A stretch of DNA of 64,000 bases from JAAYXS01 sp964550375 (lineage in GTDB: Bacteria; Planctomycetota; Phycisphaerae; UBA1845; Fen-1342): the NCBI GenBank assembly GCA_964550375.1, contig CAZJYX010000018.1, positions 16,864-80,863 of the forward strand, in the 5' to 3' direction. A model generated the notes under the pieces. The model saw nothing but the letters and a program-made list of their open reading frames with translations. It did no database searches and had not been told where the DNA came from. Within the stretch, counting starts at the first letter, position 1. Each line of letters begins with the position of its first letter. Positions 56,020 through 64,000 of the stretch are shown here, piece after piece. The translations under genes and the position numbers were made by a program.

Positions 56020-56129
56020 GAGCGCGGCGGGGAAAACCCGACGTCCGGCTGGGTCGGCGTCCCTGTTCGGGATTCCCCGCGGTACACTGTGCGCATTAAT
56101 ACCGGATGCAGTGTGCGTGCGAGGGACCG

Positions 56130-57317
56130 ATGGAATACCTGATTGCTGCAATCGTCGGCGCGGTGGTCGGCGGTGCGCTGGTTGGGCTGCTGGTCTGGCT
56201 GCGCCGGCGCGCAGCGGTCAACGTGGCGCAGCAGTTGCTCGACCAGTCGCGCGCGGAGCGCGCCGGCGAGGTCGAGGCTATCGTTACTCAGCTTCAGGCG
56301 GCTTTCGGTAAACTCTCAAGCGAGGCACTCACAAGCACCAGCGAGCAGTTCCTCCGCCTGGCCGAGACGCGCTTCGCGGCCCAGGCCCAGGCGGGCGAAG
56401 GCGCGCTGGAAGCCAAGAAGAAGCTCATCGACGAGACGGTGCGGCAGGTCGCCACGCGGCTGGCCGAAGTCAGCAGCACGGTGCAGACGCTTGAGAAGGA
56501 CCGGCGGCAGTCATATGGCACGCTGATGCAGCAGCTTGAGCAGGTTGGCAAGGTGACCGGCTCGCTGCAGGAGACGACCGGGCAGTTGCGCGCCGCGCTG
56601 GCCAATCCACAGCGACGGGGACAGTGGGGCGAGCGCATGGCCGCGGACGTGCTGCGGCTGGCCGGCTTCCTAGAAGGCGTGAACTACTCGCGGCAGAGCA
56701 CGACGCAGGCCGGCGACCGGCCGGACTTCACGTTCCCGTTGCCGCCCGATCGCCGGATCAACATGGATGTCAAGTTTCCGTTGCCGAACTATCTCAGGTA
56801 TCTCGACGCCAGCGACGAGGCGACTCAGGCGCAGAGCCGGACGGCCTTTCTGCGCGACGTGCGGGCGCGCATCAAGGAGGTGACGACGCGCGCGTACATC
56901 GACCCCGAGAACGGCACGGTGGACTACGTGCTGGTTTTCATTCCGAACGAGCAGGTCTACGGCTTCATACATGAGCACGATCCGGCGCTACTGGACGACG
57001 CGCTGCGGCAGAAGGTAGTGCTCTGCTCGCCGCTGACGCTGTATGCCATGCTGGCCGTCATTCGGCAGACCGCCGAGAGCTATCATCTGCAACAGACTTC
57101 GCGGGAGATCCTGGCGGTGCTGGGGGCGTTCGCGCGGCAGTGGGAGAAGTACAGCGAGTTGGTTGACCGCATGGGCAAATCACTCGAGCAGACCGTCGCC
57201 CACTACGATGCGCTCGTGACCACGCGGACGCGCCAGCTCCAGCGCCAGCTCGACAAGATCGAGACGCTGCGGACGCAGCAGAACGTGGCGCTGCCGGACG
57301 CGGGCGACGACGAATAG
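56130..57317 (+). CDS. rmuC: DNA recombination protein RmuC
   Basis: 395-residue protein. One N-terminal membrane helix (LIAAIVGAVVGGALVGLLVW), a long coiled coil to about residue 160, then the RmuC nuclease-like domain (RGQWGERMAADVLRLAGFLE, DFTFPLPPDRRINMDVKFPL, DYVLVFIPNEQVYGF). RmuC limits sequence inversions and belongs to the PD-(D/E)XK-like fold. GAGGGA lies just upstream of ATG 56130, which is preferred over the ATG at 56106. It ends 30 bases from the convergent GT87-type gene. Confidence 0.93.
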   Translation: MEYLIAAIVGAVVGGALVGLLVWLRRRAAVNVAQQLLDQSRAERAGEVEAIVTQLQAAFGKLSSEALTSTSEQFLRLAETRFAAQAQAGEGALEAKKKLIDETVRQVATRLAEVSSTVQTLEKDRRQSYGTLMQQLEQVGKVTGSLQETTGQLRAALANPQRRGQWGERMAADVLRLAGFLEGVNYSRQSTTQAGDRPDFTFPLPPDRRINMDVKFPLPNYLRYLDASDEATQAQSRTAFLRDVRARIKEVTTRAYIDPENGTVDYVLVFIPNEQVYGFIHEHDPALLDDALRQKVVLCSPLTLYAMLAVIRQTAESYHLQQTSREILAVLGAFARQWEKYSELVDRMGKSLEQTVAHYDALVTTRTRQLQRQLDKIETLRTQQNVALPDAGDDE

Positions 57318-57346
57318 GCACTGATCAACGCGGTCGGCGCAGTCCT

Positions 57347-58717
57347 TCATGAGACGAGTTCGCCACGGCTTGTGTTGCGCCGGCGCAGCAGCAGGACCAG
57401 CGGCAGGCCCAGGATCAAGACGGCGCTGAGAATCACGCCGGCTGCCTGCGGCCACAGCCAGGGCAGCGGCGGCGTGTCGCCCGGCACCAGACTGACCACT
57501 TGCACCGCCACCGTCCAGGCCAGGGCAGCCAGCGCCGCCAGCGACCACCAGTGCCGCCGGCCATGGTAGTGCAGCGCCGCGGCCAGGATTGCCAGAGCGG
57601 GATAGGTCCAGATCAGGTGGTAGGCTCGCAACACGGGCATGAACCACAGCATGGCGAGTACGAAGAGGGCCCACTCGACGCGCCAGCGCGCCGGCGTGAG
57701 CCGGGCCGCCGGGCGCCGCGCAACCCACAGCAGGGCCGCCAGACTGAGCAAATGCACGACCACAACCAGCCCGGCGACTGTGGGCCGTTCGAGCGCCGCA
57801 ATGTTCATCGTGCGCGGCTCGGCCTCACCCACCAGCCGGGGGTCGTTGTCGAAGCGCGTGGCGTAGTTGGTCGGATGCAGCCAGCGGCTGGTAACCGCCC
57901 CGAGACCCTGGTTGCGCCAGTCCATTTCGACTTGCGACATGATCAGGTTGCGATGAGAGCCGCGCAGCACCGCGGTCTCGAACCAGGCCCGGTAGTGTGC
58001 GGCGGCATCGCCTGGCCCGAAGATCACCGCATCCCCCAGCGGTCCGAAGACCAGGCAGGTGGCCAGCGCCGCCGCCACGACGCGATGCTGCCGCTTCAGC
58101 GCGAACCACACCAACAGCAGGGCCGGCGTAACCTTGAGCAGCACGGCCAGCCCGAGCCAGAGCCCTCCAGCCACCCGCTGTCCGCGCTCCCAGCAGATGA
58201 GGCTGCCGACCAGCAGCAGCAGAGTCAGTACGTTGATCTGGTTGAGGCGGAACTCCCACCACCAGAACAGCAGCAGTGCCAGGAAGGGTACGAGCTGCGT
58301 GACCGGCCAGTCGCCCGGCGGCAGCGCGACCAGGTGGCGGCCGACCAGGCACAGCACGGCCAGCAGCGCCAGCAGGTTCAGACCGAGCCAGATCAGACCG
58401 GCAACGCGCGGCGGCAGCAACGCCAGAAGTGTCATGAGGCGCGGCACAAACGGCAGGTACCAATCAAGGCTACCGCGCATGATGACGCGTCCGACCGGGC
58501 TGACGTCGTAGCCCGGGTCCAGCCCGCCGCGCTCCACCAGGACAGCACCGGCTTTGTAGAAATACTCGAAATCCGGCCAGCCGTGCAGGACCGAGCGAGC
58601 GCCGACCCAGGCCAGCGCGGCCACGGCGATTGCGATGCCCAGCAGACAAGCAACCCGCACGGCTGCTGGTGCCGGCCGCGGCGCTGGCTCAAGTGCATCC
58701 TGGTTTGCCCAGATCAT
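57347..58717 (-). CDS. GT87/DUF2029-type polytopic glycosyltransferase-like protein
   Basis: 456 residues with about 10-12 membrane helices. The N-terminal part has DFEYFYKAGAVLVERG near the first external loop, where GT-C enzymes carry their catalytic Asp, and a WWWEFRLNQINVLTLLLLVG segment typical of DUF2029/GT87 (PimE-like polyprenyl-phosphate mannosyltransferases). The donor would be a polyprenyl-linked sugar and the acceptor a lipid or cell-surface glycan (family-based inference). It starts 73 bases after aroB on the same strand and may be co-transcribed with it. Confidence 0.82.
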   Translation of the reverse strand: MIWANQDALEPAPRPAPAAVRVACLLGIAIAVAALAWVGARSVLHGWPDFEYFYKAGAVLVERGGLDPGYDVSPVGRVIMRGSLDWYLPFVPRLMTLLALLPPRVAGLIWLGLNLLALLAVLCLVGRHLVALPPGDWPVTQLVPFLALLLFWWWEFRLNQINVLTLLLLVGSLICWERGQRVAGGLWLGLAVLLKVTPALLLVWFALKRQHRVVAAALATCLVFGPLGDAVIFGPGDAAAHYRAWFETAVLRGSHRNLIMSQVEMDWRNQGLGAVTSRWLHPTNYATRFDNDPRLVGEAEPRTMNIAALERPTVAGLVVVVHLLSLAALLWVARRPAARLTPARWRVEWALFVLAMLWFMPVLRAYHLIWTYPALAILAAALHYHGRRHWWSLAALAALAWTVAVQVVSLVPGDTPPLPWLWPQAAGVILSAVLILGLPLVLLLRRRNTSRGELVS

Positions 58718-58790
58718 AGCGGCGTGATTCTAATCCGTTGCCTGATGTGGGGATACGCACGCCGCGCACTCGGACGGCGTCACTCCGGAC

Positions 58791-59897
58791 TCACGGCTGG
58801 ATAATGGCGAGGGCCTGTTCGATTTCAGCGCCGGTTATGTCTGCCGCTCGAACCGTGCTACCCAGGCCAGCCAGCAAGACGAAACGCACGGCGCCGCCCT
58901 GCACCTTCTTGTCCGCCTGGCACAGGCGGGCGATTCCCGCCGGCTCGAATCGCCGGGGCAGGCGCGTCGGCAGACCCAGGCGGCTGATGAGTGCGGCGAT
59001 GCGGCCGGCAACGCTGCGGTCCAGGCCGCCGCGCCGGCAGTTGATCTCGTTCACCACCAGCATCCCGAGGGCGACGCATTCGCCATGCCGCAGCTCATAG
59101 CCGAAGTGGTGCTCGAGGGCGTGGCCGATCGTGTGGCCGTAGTTGAGGATGGCGCGGAGGTCGGCCTCGCGCTCGTCACGGCTCACGATGGCCGCCTTGA
59201 TCGTGCAATTGCGCGCGATCAACTCGGTCAGCGCGCCCGGCGCGCAAGCCAGAATGTCTTCAGCGTGGGCCTCGTGCCAGTCGAGGAAGTCCCCGGGGCT
59301 GATGGCCGCGTGTTTGACGCTCTCGCCCAGGCCGGCGACGAAGTCGCGCTGCGGCAGGGTGGCGAGGAAGTCGGTATCGACTATGACGCCGATCGGCTGG
59401 TGGAACGCGCCGATCAGGTTCTTGCCCGCCGGGTGGTTTACGGCGGTCTTGCCGCCGACGGAGGCGTCGATCGCGGCCTCCAGCGTGGTTGGGATTTGGA
59501 GGAAGCGGACGCCGCGCAGCCAGGTGGCGGCTACGAAGCCGCCCAGGTCACAGACGACGCCGCCGCCGAAGGTGAGGATGATGTCCCGGCGTTCGATGCG
59601 TTGGCGGGCGAGGTCGTCGTAGAGTTGGCGGGCGAGGTCAAGTGATTTGCTGGCTTCCCCAGGCGGCACAGTCAGAACGACAGGCGGCGGCGCGACGTGC
59701 TCGAGTAGTGAATGGAGGTGCAGGTTGGCGACGCGTTCATCGGCGATGACGACGAGGCGACAGGGTGGATCTTCGTGGGGCAAGATCCCAGGCAGGCGCG
59801 TGCGGGCTGATAGTCCTATAATAACATCGTAGGACCTATCGCCAAGTACTATATTCACTGTTCGCGTCACTGGAAGGTCGCCGAAGGCGGCAAGCAC
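58791..59897 (-). CDS. aroB: 3-dehydroquinate synthase
   Basis: 368 residues; second step of the shikimate pathway. The NAD-binding stretch GGGVVCDLGGFVAATWLRGV, the signature DASVGGKTAVNHPAGKNLIG, the metal-binding Glu in GLGESVKH and the His pair in NYGHTIGHALEHHF are present. The usual TTLLAMVDA reads TTLEAAIDA here, a small deviation. The start is uncertain: GTG 59897 has no strong SD, and an in-frame GTG at 59870 would also leave the full domain. Confidence 0.94.
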   Translation of the reverse strand: MLAAFGDLPVTRTVNIVLGDRSYDVIIGLSARTRLPGILPHEDPPCRLVVIADERVANLHLHSLLEHVAPPPVVLTVPPGEASKSLDLARQLYDDLARQRIERRDIILTFGGGVVCDLGGFVAATWLRGVRFLQIPTTLEAAIDASVGGKTAVNHPAGKNLIGAFHQPIGVIVDTDFLATLPQRDFVAGLGESVKHAAISPGDFLDWHEAHAEDILACAPGALTELIARNCTIKAAIVSRDEREADLRAILNYGHTIGHALEHHFGYELRHGECVALGMLVVNEINCRRGGLDRSVAGRIAALISRLGLPTRLPRRFEPAGIARLCQADKKVQGGAVRFVLLAGLGSTVRAADITGAEIEQALAIIQP

Positions 59898-60093
59898 ACC
59901 CGCACCCGGGACTGCTGGCCGCGTATAAGATTATGTTGGCAGCGCTTCTCACCGCGCGTAAGGGCGCCGCCGACACCGAGAACAGGAGCTAAGATCCAGA
60001 AGTAAAATGACTTAGCAATGAACATGACCGGAACACCCCGGCTGCTCGTCGCCGCCGCGGTGTTGACGGCTGTTCGGGGTCCAGGTATCATAG

Positions 60094-61536
60094 ATGTCCA
60101 TGAGTCGAGTAGCCGTAAAGCGCTCGTCGTCCGGTAAAAAGGCTTCGCTGCGGACGGCCAGCCCAAGGAAAACTGTCCGCAGACAGAGTCGCTCCGGTAT
60201 TCGTACCTATCGCGCGGCGCTCGAGTTTGTCAACTCCCGGACCAATTTCGAGACGATGGCGCGTCCGGGGTATAATCAAGCTAACTTCAACTTGTCCAGG
60301 ATGTTACGGCTCCTCAAGGAGCTCGGTAACCCTCACGAGAAGCTCAAGACCGTCCACATCGCCGGAACGAAGGGCAAGGGCTCGACGTGCTGCATGCTGG
60401 CGGCGATGCTGCAGAACAGCGGCTATAAGACCGGGCTGTATACTTCGCCACACTTCCTGGACATTCGCGAGCGGATTGCGGTTGACGGCCAGATGATCAG
60501 CGAGAGCGACTTCACCAAGTTGATGGCGCGTATCGCCCCGGTGGTGAATCGGCTGGAGCGCGACAATCCTACGTTTTTCGACGTTCTGACGGCGGCGGCG
60601 TTCCTTTATTTCGCGAGCAAGAAGGCAGATATCGCCGTCATTGAGACCGGGCTGGGCGGTCGGCTCGATTCCACGAACGTCGTCAAGCCCGAGGTGTGTG
60701 CGATCACGAGCATCAGCCACGATCACATGGCGCAGTTGGGCGATTCGCTGGAGAAGATTTCGGAGGAGAAAGCGGGCATCTTCAAGCCGGGCGTGCCGGT
60801 CATCAGTTCGCGGCAGGCAGCGAGCGTCAAGCGGGTGTTGCGAAAGGCCGCTCAGGACAAGCGCTGCCCGCTACGTGTCGTCGGTGATGATCTCGAGTTC
60901 AGCTATCGCTTCGAGTGTTCGCGGGCGACTGGTCCGCATATTCGCGTCTGCATGACCACGCCCACGAGTCGCTTTGACCACCTGCAGGTGCCGCTGCTCG
61001 GTGAGCACCAGGCCGACAATTGCGGCGTTGCCCTGGGCGTGGTGGATGCGTTGCGACAGCGCGGCTATGACATCCCGCCGCAGGCGGCCATCGACGGTCT
61101 GGCCAAGGTCCGGATCGAGGGGCGCCTGGAGGTGATCCGGGAGTATCCGCGCACGGTGGTCGACGCGGCCCACAACGCAGCCAGCGTGGCCGCCCTGATG
61201 CGGGCGATCGGGCAGAACATCAGCTATGACTCGATGGTGGTGCTGTTCGGCTGTTCGGCGGACAAGGACGTCGAGGGCATGCTGTCGCAGGTTCAGCTCG
61301 GGGCGGATAAGGTGATCTTCACGACCGCCAACACACCCCGTTCCATGGATCCGCACGAGTTGCTGGCGCGCTTCCAGGAAAAATCGCACAAGATGGCGCA
61401 AGCCGCGCCAAGCATGGAAGCGGCCTACCGGATAGCGCGCAGTTGTGTCACGCGTGAAGACCTGATCTGCATCACCGGCTCCGTATATATGGTGGGCCAG
61501 GCGAAGCGGCTGCTGGCGGCGGGCAAGCTCGACTAG
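60094..61536 (+). CDS. folC: Folylpolyglutamate/dihydrofolate synthase
   Basis: 480 residues. Adds glutamate to folates (and in many bacteria to dihydropteroate). The P-loop is AGTKGKGSTCCMLAAML, with YTSPHFLDIRERI and the ETGLGGRLDSTNVV motif downstream, and VVDAAHNAAS in the C-terminal domain. About 37 extra residues at the N-terminus are basic (Arg/Lys/Ser-rich) and precede YRAALEFVNSRTNFE, where the family usually begins; no ATG lies closer, so the extension seems real. It stands alone between divergent aroB and convergent gdhA. Confidence 0.93.
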   Translation: MSMSRVAVKRSSSGKKASLRTASPRKTVRRQSRSGIRTYRAALEFVNSRTNFETMARPGYNQANFNLSRMLRLLKELGNPHEKLKTVHIAGTKGKGSTCCMLAAMLQNSGYKTGLYTSPHFLDIRERIAVDGQMISESDFTKLMARIAPVVNRLERDNPTFFDVLTAAAFLYFASKKADIAVIETGLGGRLDSTNVVKPEVCAITSISHDHMAQLGDSLEKISEEKAGIFKPGVPVISSRQAASVKRVLRKAAQDKRCPLRVVGDDLEFSYRFECSRATGPHIRVCMTTPTSRFDHLQVPLLGEHQADNCGVALGVVDALRQRGYDIPPQAAIDGLAKVRIEGRLEVIREYPRTVVDAAHNAASVAALMRAIGQNISYDSMVVLFGCSADKDVEGMLSQVQLGADKVIFTTANTPRSMDPHELLARFQEKSHKMAQAAPSMEAAYRIARSCVTREDLICITGSVYMVGQAKRLLAAGKLD

Positions 61537-61770
61537 CCGCGGGGGTTTCCAAGTTGTGTCGAAGGGGAATCCGTCGTCTCTTGCTCCGCGCCTGAGCGCG
61601 GCCCACGAAGGACCGTGAAGGGCTTCCAAGCTGACCCGCTGCTTGCGCGTAAGATTGGCGAAGACAGTATCTTAGTTGCACAACTACTGCCTGATGGCCA
61701 AGCCCCCGCTCGGCCCATCTGAGGCGGCAGGCGCGTGTTGTCAGCGCGACCTGTTGCCGTGAAGAATGAG

Positions 61771-61797
61771 AAGCGCCGGACGTGTGGTCCGGCGCTT
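61771..61797 (-). terminator. Intrinsic terminator-like hairpin behind gdhA
   Basis: Perfect 11-bp stem (AAGCGCCGGAC / GTCCGGCGCTT) with a 5-base loop, 40 bases past the gdhA stop. On the minus strand it is followed by the T-rich stretch CTCATTCTTC rather than a pure T run. It lies between convergent folC and gdhA, so it may serve both. Confidence 0.6.
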
Positions 61798-61836
61798 GGA
61801 CGCAAGTCAGTACGACGCTGCTTGGCGGCGGCGCCG

Positions 61837-63198
61837 CTAGACGACGCCCTGGTCAATCATTGCGTGGGCAACCTTGAGGAAGCCGGCAATGTTGGCGCCG
61901 TTCACATAGTTGCCGGGCGTGGTGTATTCATCGGCGGTCTTGCGGCAGGTATCGTGGATGCTCTTAATGATGTTGTGCAGGCGCTGGTCGACCTCCTCCC
62001 GGGACCAGCTCATGCGCAGCGAGTTCTGGCTCATTTCGAGTCCGGAAACGGCAACACCACCGGCATTAGCGGCCTTGCCGGGGCCGTAAAGGATCCTGGA
62101 CTCGAGGAAGATGCTGACGCCGCCGGGCGTCGTCGGCATGTTGGCGCCTTCTGAGACGCAGTAGCAGCCGTTCTTGATCAGGTTGCCGGCATCCTCGTCG
62201 TTGAGCTCGTTCTGCGTGGCACTGGGCAGGGCTACCTCGCACTTGACCTGCCAGAGGGGGTTGTACGACTTGCTCGAATCCAAGGCTTCGTAGTGTGCCT
62301 TGGGGTACTTGTCCACGTACTCCTTGATGCGGCCGCGTTTGACGTTCTTGAGGTGCATGACGAAAGCGAGCTTGTCCCGAGTAATGCCCTCTTCGTCGAC
62401 GATGAAGCCGCTCGAATCTGAGAAGGTCAGCGGGATGCCACCGAGGTCGAGGACCTTCTCGGTCGCATACTGGGCGACGTTACCGGACCCGGAGATCACA
62501 CAGCGCTTGCCCTTCATGGACTCGTTGCGCGTCTTGAGCATCTCCTCGGCGAAGTAGACCTGCCCGTAGCCGGTGGCTTCGGGCCGGATGAGGCTGCCGC
62601 CCCAATTCAGGCCCTTGCCGGTCAGTACGCCGACGAACTCGCGGGTGAGCTTCTTATACTGGCCGAACATGAAGCCGATCTCGCGGCCGCCGACGCCGAT
62701 GTCACCGGCGGGGACGTCGATGTCGTGGCCGATGTGGCGGAATAGCTCGTTCATGAAGCTCTGGGCGAAGCGCATGACCTCGAGATCGGACTTACCCTTG
62801 GGGTCGAAGTCGGAGCCGCCCTTGCCGCCGCCCATCGGCAGCGTTGTCAGGGCGTTCTTGAAGATCTGCTCGAAGCCCAGGAACTTGATGATCCCCAGGT
62901 TCACGGAGGGGTGGAAGCGCAGGCCGCCCTTGTACGGGCCGATGGCACTGTTGAACTCGACGCGCATCCCGCGATTGACCTGAACCTCGCCCCGGTCGTC
63001 GACCCACGGCACGCGGAACATGATGACGCGCTCGGGCTCAACGATACGCTCGAGGATCTTGGCCCTGCGAAACTCCGGGTGCCGGTCCATGACCGGTACC
63101 AGTGACTCGACCACTTCGTGGACCGCCTGATGGAACTCCAGCTCCTGGGGGTTCTTGGCGATCACGCTCTCCATGATGTCCTGAACGAGGTTCGACAT
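61837..63198 (-). CDS. gdhA: NADP-dependent glutamate dehydrogenase
   Basis: 453 residues; makes glutamate from 2-oxoglutarate and ammonium. The substrate motif NSAIGPYKGGLRFHPSVNLG, the catalytic Lys in LPMGGGKGGSDFDPKGKSD and the Rossmann motif ISGSGNVAQYA are intact, and the length matches the hexameric GdhA class of about 450 residues. The start at 63198 has GGAGAG 5-6 bases upstream; the in-frame ATG at 63309 would add 37 unrelated-looking residues. Confidence 0.96.
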   Translation of the reverse strand: MSNLVQDIMESVIAKNPQELEFHQAVHEVVESLVPVMDRHPEFRRAKILERIVEPERVIMFRVPWVDDRGEVQVNRGMRVEFNSAIGPYKGGLRFHPSVNLGIIKFLGFEQIFKNALTTLPMGGGKGGSDFDPKGKSDLEVMRFAQSFMNELFRHIGHDIDVPAGDIGVGGREIGFMFGQYKKLTREFVGVLTGKGLNWGGSLIRPEATGYGQVYFAEEMLKTRNESMKGKRCVISGSGNVAQYATEKVLDLGGIPLTFSDSSGFIVDEEGITRDKLAFVMHLKNVKRGRIKEYVDKYPKAHYEALDSSKSYNPLWQVKCEVALPSATQNELNDEDAGNLIKNGCYCVSEGANMPTTPGGVSIFLESRILYGPGKAANAGGVAVSGLEMSQNSLRMSWSREEVDQRLHNIIKSIHDTCRKTADEYTTPGNYVNGANIAGFLKVAHAMIDQGVV

Positions 63199-63652
63199 GA
63201 CTCTCTCCATCCGATGCTCGAAAGACGACCAGGGTCCTTCGCAAGCGCTGCCAAGCTGGCCGCCAGAACGCCAGACGGCCGGGTGGCGTTGCGCCGTGAA
63301 CCCACACAATATCCCCGCAGCGCCCGCAACGCCGGGGAATGGGCATTATGCAACCGGCGTGCCGCGCCGCAACCGGCCCGGCTGCCAAAACTATCCGCGC
63401 GCCCGAATCGCAGGACTGGCCATGTCCGGGCCAGGAAGCCACGGCGTGCGATGGCGCGGCAAAGGCCAGTGACCGGGCCGCGTTGGCCACGCTCGCGCCG
63501 ACCCGTGAACGCTGCTGATCGGCCGCCCGTGAGCCGGGCCGTCGGTGGCGGCTAGGTCTTGGGGATTTTCGCGCGCGCGGCGGCGCAGAATACACATCCG
63601 TTTCGTCGCAGCGCCTGGCTCCAGGCAAGTTCGCAGGGGCAGTCAGGGCCGT
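63199..63652. other. Intergenic stretch upstream of gdhA
   Basis: About 450 bases between gdhA and the Rhs remnant. No gene, RNA or clear promoter is seen; the reading frames that are open here look like chance in GC-rich DNA. Confidence 0.5.
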
Positions 63653-63949
63653 TCAAACGATCCGGCCGCCGCTGCCACGCCAGCGCCGGGCCCGGGGGTC
63701 CCAATAACGCTGGGACCATTGGCCGTCCGGATCGGTACTCGTCAAGAGGTTGTTCCCGCAATACGCGTACACATTCATTCCGCCGGCGAGGCCGATTTGG
63801 TCGCGTTGTATAAAGCGGGCGGTGTTGGGCTGGTACCAGCGGGCACCCAGGTGCTGGAAGGTCAGCGGGGCGGTGCCGGGGGCGGCGGAGGTGTCCGGCT
63901 GGTCGGGGTGCCGATAGTCGCGGCCCGCCGCGGGGGCAGTATTCAGTTG
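63653..63949 (-). pseudogene. Rhs/YD-repeat core-domain fragment
   Basis: Minus-strand frame that reads LGARWYQPNTARFIQRDQIG, then MNVYAYCGNNLLTSTDPDGQ, the C-terminal signature of Rhs repeat-associated core domains (normally ...RYYDP.TGRFLSRDPIG...NLYAYVGNNPVNYVDPSG). It is about 98 codons long and ends at 63653 with a short Arg-rich tail. A TGA at 63952-63950 interrupts the same frame upstream, so it is a remnant or the 3' part of a broken gene that extends beyond the window. Confidence 0.7.
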
Positions 63950-64000
63950 TCAAAGATCCGCTCCGGTGCTGCGCTGAGTGACCGCGAGGAAGCGGTTCCG

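Noticed and set aside
61537..61770. A short frame reading VKGFQADPLLARKIGEDSIL in the gap behind folC.
   Set aside because: Only about 35 codons, no ribosome binding site and no family that I can name.

Overview
This 64 kb window is GC-rich chromosomal DNA from a bacterium that is most likely a member of the Planctomycetota (class not resolved). The pointers are several long proteins with pseudopilin N-termini and Ca-binding DxDxDG motifs, a zinc-ribbon plus alpha-solenoid membrane protein, an F-type ATP synthase alpha subunit with an internal insertion, signal-like N-termini on AtpE and AtpF, and short mixed-strand gene blocks. This is inferred from gene content. No ribosomal RNA or tRNA gene was recognised that could fix the taxonomy.

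Layout. 0.2-5.1 kb (+): a zinc-ribbon/helical-repeat membrane protein, a rhomboid protease with a helical C-terminus, and motAB. 5.1-19.8 kb (-): a type II secretion or type IV pilus-like block read from right to left, with a GspE/PilB ATPase, a GspF/PilC membrane protein, five pseudopilin-like proteins joined by stop-start overlaps (or nearly so), and a 1413-residue GspK-like protein. 20.0-27.4 kb (+): a ChaN-type lipoprotein, then a three-gene CoA unit made of an ADP-forming acyl-CoA synthetase and two tandem paralogues that each fuse a CoA-transferase to a Pat-like GNAT domain. 27.5-30.2 kb (-): an operon for a small cysteine-rich secreted protein and two anchored exported proteins. 30.5-32.4 kb: an RNase H-like exonuclease (+) and UppP (-). 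32.4-34.2 kb: a decayed stretch with an ISL3-type transposase remnant.

34.2-44.1 kb (+): an M28 peptidase with a PDZ domain, then the ATP synthase operon in the order atpZ-like, atpI, B, E, F, H, A, G, D, with no epsilon gene behind atpD. 44.3-49.2 kb: an MscS channel (+), a Ski2-like helicase (-), a tiny YjfB-like gene (-) and a PIG-L/LmbE deacetylase (+). 49.2-51.0 kb has no credible protein gene. It holds what I consider the most interesting item: a roughly 1.05 kb minus-strand unit with a good promoter, at least eleven local hairpins and a terminator-like 3' end, which reads as a large structured non-coding RNA. 51.0-64.0 kb carries pyruvate phosphate dikinase with a histone-like basic tail, a small unknown gene, a phosphatase fragment, cysK, rmuC, a GT87-type membrane protein, aroB, folC, gdhA and, at the edge, an Rhs core remnant.

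How the genes fit together. The housekeeping part covers energy conversion (F-ATPase, PPDK, acyl-CoA/acetate metabolism), nitrogen and sulfur assimilation (gdhA, cysK), shikimate and folate steps (aroB, folC) and lipid-carrier recycling (uppP). The accessory part is dominated by the envelope: pseudopilins, motor proteins, a rhomboid protease, anchored exported proteins and a cysteine-rich secreted protein. Mobile-element traces are confined to 32.4-34.1 kb and the right edge.
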